A program made the position numbers and the translations under genes. Source: Kribbella voronezhensis (lineage in GTDB: Bacteria > Actinomycetota > Actinomycetes > Propionibacteriales > Kribbellaceae). Taken from it: a stretch of 64,000 nucleotides of DNA. How positions within the stretch are numbered: the first letter of the stretch is position 1; every line of letters begins with the position of its first letter. The stretch is taken from NCBI RefSeq assembly GCF_004365175.1, contig NZ_SOCE01000002.1, positions 930,001 to 994,000 on the forward strand. The letters are read 5' to 3'. Positions 62,184-64,000 of this stretch are shown here, one piece after another. The notes beneath the pieces are model-generated. The model was not told where the DNA came from. It made no database searches and was given only the letters and a program-made list of their open reading frames with translations.

Positions 62184-64000
62184 ATGGCAGCGATAGCGTG
62201 TTTCGGTAAGGCGTACATGCTCGCGGTTGAGGCGAGTGACGCCTTCGGCCAGGTTCGTGCTTTGGTGCCGAAGGGACACATCCTTCGGCGGGGTGGTGCT
62301 GCCGGGGAAATGCTGGGCGCCTTTGACGAGTGTGAGCGGCGTGCGCGTGAGCTTGGGGACCGGGTCTACATCGCGAATGTTCTTGTCGGTCGTGGTGAGG
62401 CGCTTGGCCTTCTGGGGTTGGCCGACGAGGCGATCGCCGTGCTGCGGAGGCGGTGGACAGGTTTCAGGCGTTGGGGTCAGATGTCGGTACGGCGTCGGCG
62501 GCGTTGCCTTTGTCGGATGTGTGTCGGTTGTCTGGCCGGACAGATGACCAGATGCCGGTCCTACAGCTGGTGGTCGAGGCTTCCGCGAGGTCGGGGCAGG
62601 TTCAGGAGGCAGTTGACTTGGCGGATGTGCTTGCTGAGCTTCACCTGTCGCGAGGTGAGTTCGAAGAGGCGCGTCGGATCTGTCGTATCGCGATCGAGCG
62701 GGCACAAGAGGCGCGACACTTTCGCGCGGTCCCGCACTTGCAGATGACGTTGGGGCACTCCGAGCGCCATTCGGGCGATCCTGCGGCTGCCGTGAAGCAG
62801 TTCGCTGCGGCGCTGGAGTACTTCGTCGATCGTGAGGACGATCAGGCCACAGTTTCCTACATCGTGGGTGACTTGGCGCTTTGCGCGGAGGATCTTGGCG
62901 AGCTTTCTGATGCGGTAAAGTTGCGGCTGTTGTCGGTGTCGGCGATCGAGGAGGCGCGAGCGCGCCAGAGCAGGCCCCGTTTCCAGGAGGAATATCGGCG
63001 GCGCTTTGCTCAGGTGTATCGGGGTGCATTGCGGACCGTGGTTCTTGCTGGAGACTCAGCGGGTTTCGTGGCTGTGTTCGAAGGGCTGTGGGGGCGCCGG
63101 CTGGCTGGGCTGTCCCGCCAGGAGCTCAACGCAGGGACGGACCCGGCGCTGATCGCCCAACTGCTCGCTCGCGCCGAGCGAGCGCGCTGGCGTCGCGGCG
63201 AGGACAACGATGAGCAGACGGGGGTCGAGCGGTTCCGCCGGGTGCTCGGCGGCGCGGCGTTGAACGCGGCTTTACCTGAGATGTTCGACGATTCCATCGG
63301 GCCGGAGTTGGCCGCTGTCTATAGTCCCTTCGAGCCCGAAGAGGTTGCGGGTCTACTCGATCGATGGCCGGACGACGCGGCCTTGTTAATGCTGGCGCCG
63401 ATCCCGGGCGTCGAGGTGAGATCGGCTGGCTGGAGATGCCTCCCGCCGGTGATCCAGAGCTTGGTACGACGCAGTTGTCCGAGGCTGCTTCAGAGGTGCT
63501 CGAAGCGAGGTCAGCGACCAGGTCGCGGCGGACCTAGTTCCGTTTGCGGACCTAGTGCCGAATTCGACTAAAAACTTGGAGGCTGGGATCAAGCTTCAGA
63601 TTGGTCCCCTCGAATCGTTGTGGTCTCTTCCATGGCCAGCGGTTCCCGCCGGAGCGGACGCGTTGATCGGAGAGCACTTCGCGCTGCATCTCTCGCCGTC
63701 GTTGACGACCGCGGACGTAGTGCGAAGGCGTCAGGCAGACAGGGCGGCTGAGCCGTCGTTGCAGTCCTAGATCGGGCCGGGAGTAGAACATCACAAGTGG
63801 ACAGCCTCAGGGGTCGCACGGACACAGCGAAATCACCCGAAGAGGCGCTTGAGGCCATCACTCGCGCCGGTGCCGACATCGGTGGTCGTGGTCGCACGCG
63901 GCCGACCTGCAGCCGCCGTCGGGCACTCATCGAACTGGGCGATGAGGTACTCCTAACGCCCGCAGACCTGTTCAAGGCGAAGACGCCGCGACGATTGGCG
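62184..64000 (+). pseudogene. TPR-CHAT protein with several frameshifts, cut by window edge
   Basis: Successive frames spell one protein: TPR units (SGQVQEAVDLADVLAELHLS, SGDPAAAVKQFAAALEYFVD), then a CHAT caspase-like region (LLMLAPIPGVE, IGWLEMPPAGDPELG, LESLWSLPWPAVPAG, LIGEHFALHLSPSLTTA, ELGDEVLLTPADLFKA). Frame breaks occur near 62450, 63418 and 63507, and each is healed by restoring a single G. At least two more lie between 63740 and 63930. The catalytic His region near 63880 is scrambled and the Cys lies beyond the edge. The N-terminal TPR array looks short. It is either a decayed effector or low-quality sequence. Confidence 0.75.

Overview
The window is high-GC DNA with many GTG starts, 1-4 nt gene overlaps, PASTA-less Ser/Thr kinases, SARP and ROK regulators and an F420-type oxidoreductase. 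That suggests a soil actinomycete; the gene mix would suit Kribbella or a relative, but the genus is a guess. No rRNA, tRNA, CRISPR array or intact insertion sequence was recognised.

Left part (1-22 kb) is ordinary chromosome: a two-component pair at the left edge (kinase cut by the window), a YihY membrane protein, an ECF sigma factor divergent from a Ser/Thr kinase with only 21 bp between them, stress-type genes (DUF1918, hemerythrin), a five-gene Opp/Dpp-type ABC operon with a ROK repressor and a LacI-like sensor that lacks a DNA-binding domain, an MFS/GlxA pair, an epoxide hydrolase, a GH5 glycanase, and an LLM oxidoreductase/MarR pair with a clear operator.

Middle part (22-36.8 kb): a compact putative nitrogen-compound catabolic cluster (DUF1989 protein, old yellow enzyme, deacetylase-fold hydrolase, PucR regulator, NCS1 permease, asparaginase). 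A STAS-ATPase regulator follows, broken by a one-base frameshift. Next are pyruvate phosphate dikinase preceded by a DosR/DevR-like box, and two small membrane proteins.

36.8-43.6 kb holds the most interesting system. A SARP/NB-ARC/TPR regulator faces an operon for a MauE-type membrane protein, a CPPC thioredoxin-like protein, an ABC exporter and an S26 signal peptidase. A separately promoted 64-residue precursor ends in six cysteines. The operon and the precursor gene share a nearly identical 46-bp promoter with SARP-like repeats. I read this as a dedicated production line for an exported, three-disulfide peptide; I do not recognise it as a described system.

Right part (43.6-64 kb) becomes accessory: a GntR regulator and a GH16 glycanase with paired palindromic operators, a protein with the AGNRAV/VQR N-terminus seen in contractile-injection cargo and a HESRH motif, a degraded serine recombinase, a DUF4238 protein, and a conflict-type island. 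The island comprises a TPR plus kinase-fold protein, a caspase-NACHT-WD40 protein, an LCAT-like lipase, a double cold-shock DUF3825 protein, and a TPR-CHAT gene with several frameshifts that runs off the right edge. Gene decay and long gene-poor stretches are concentrated here.
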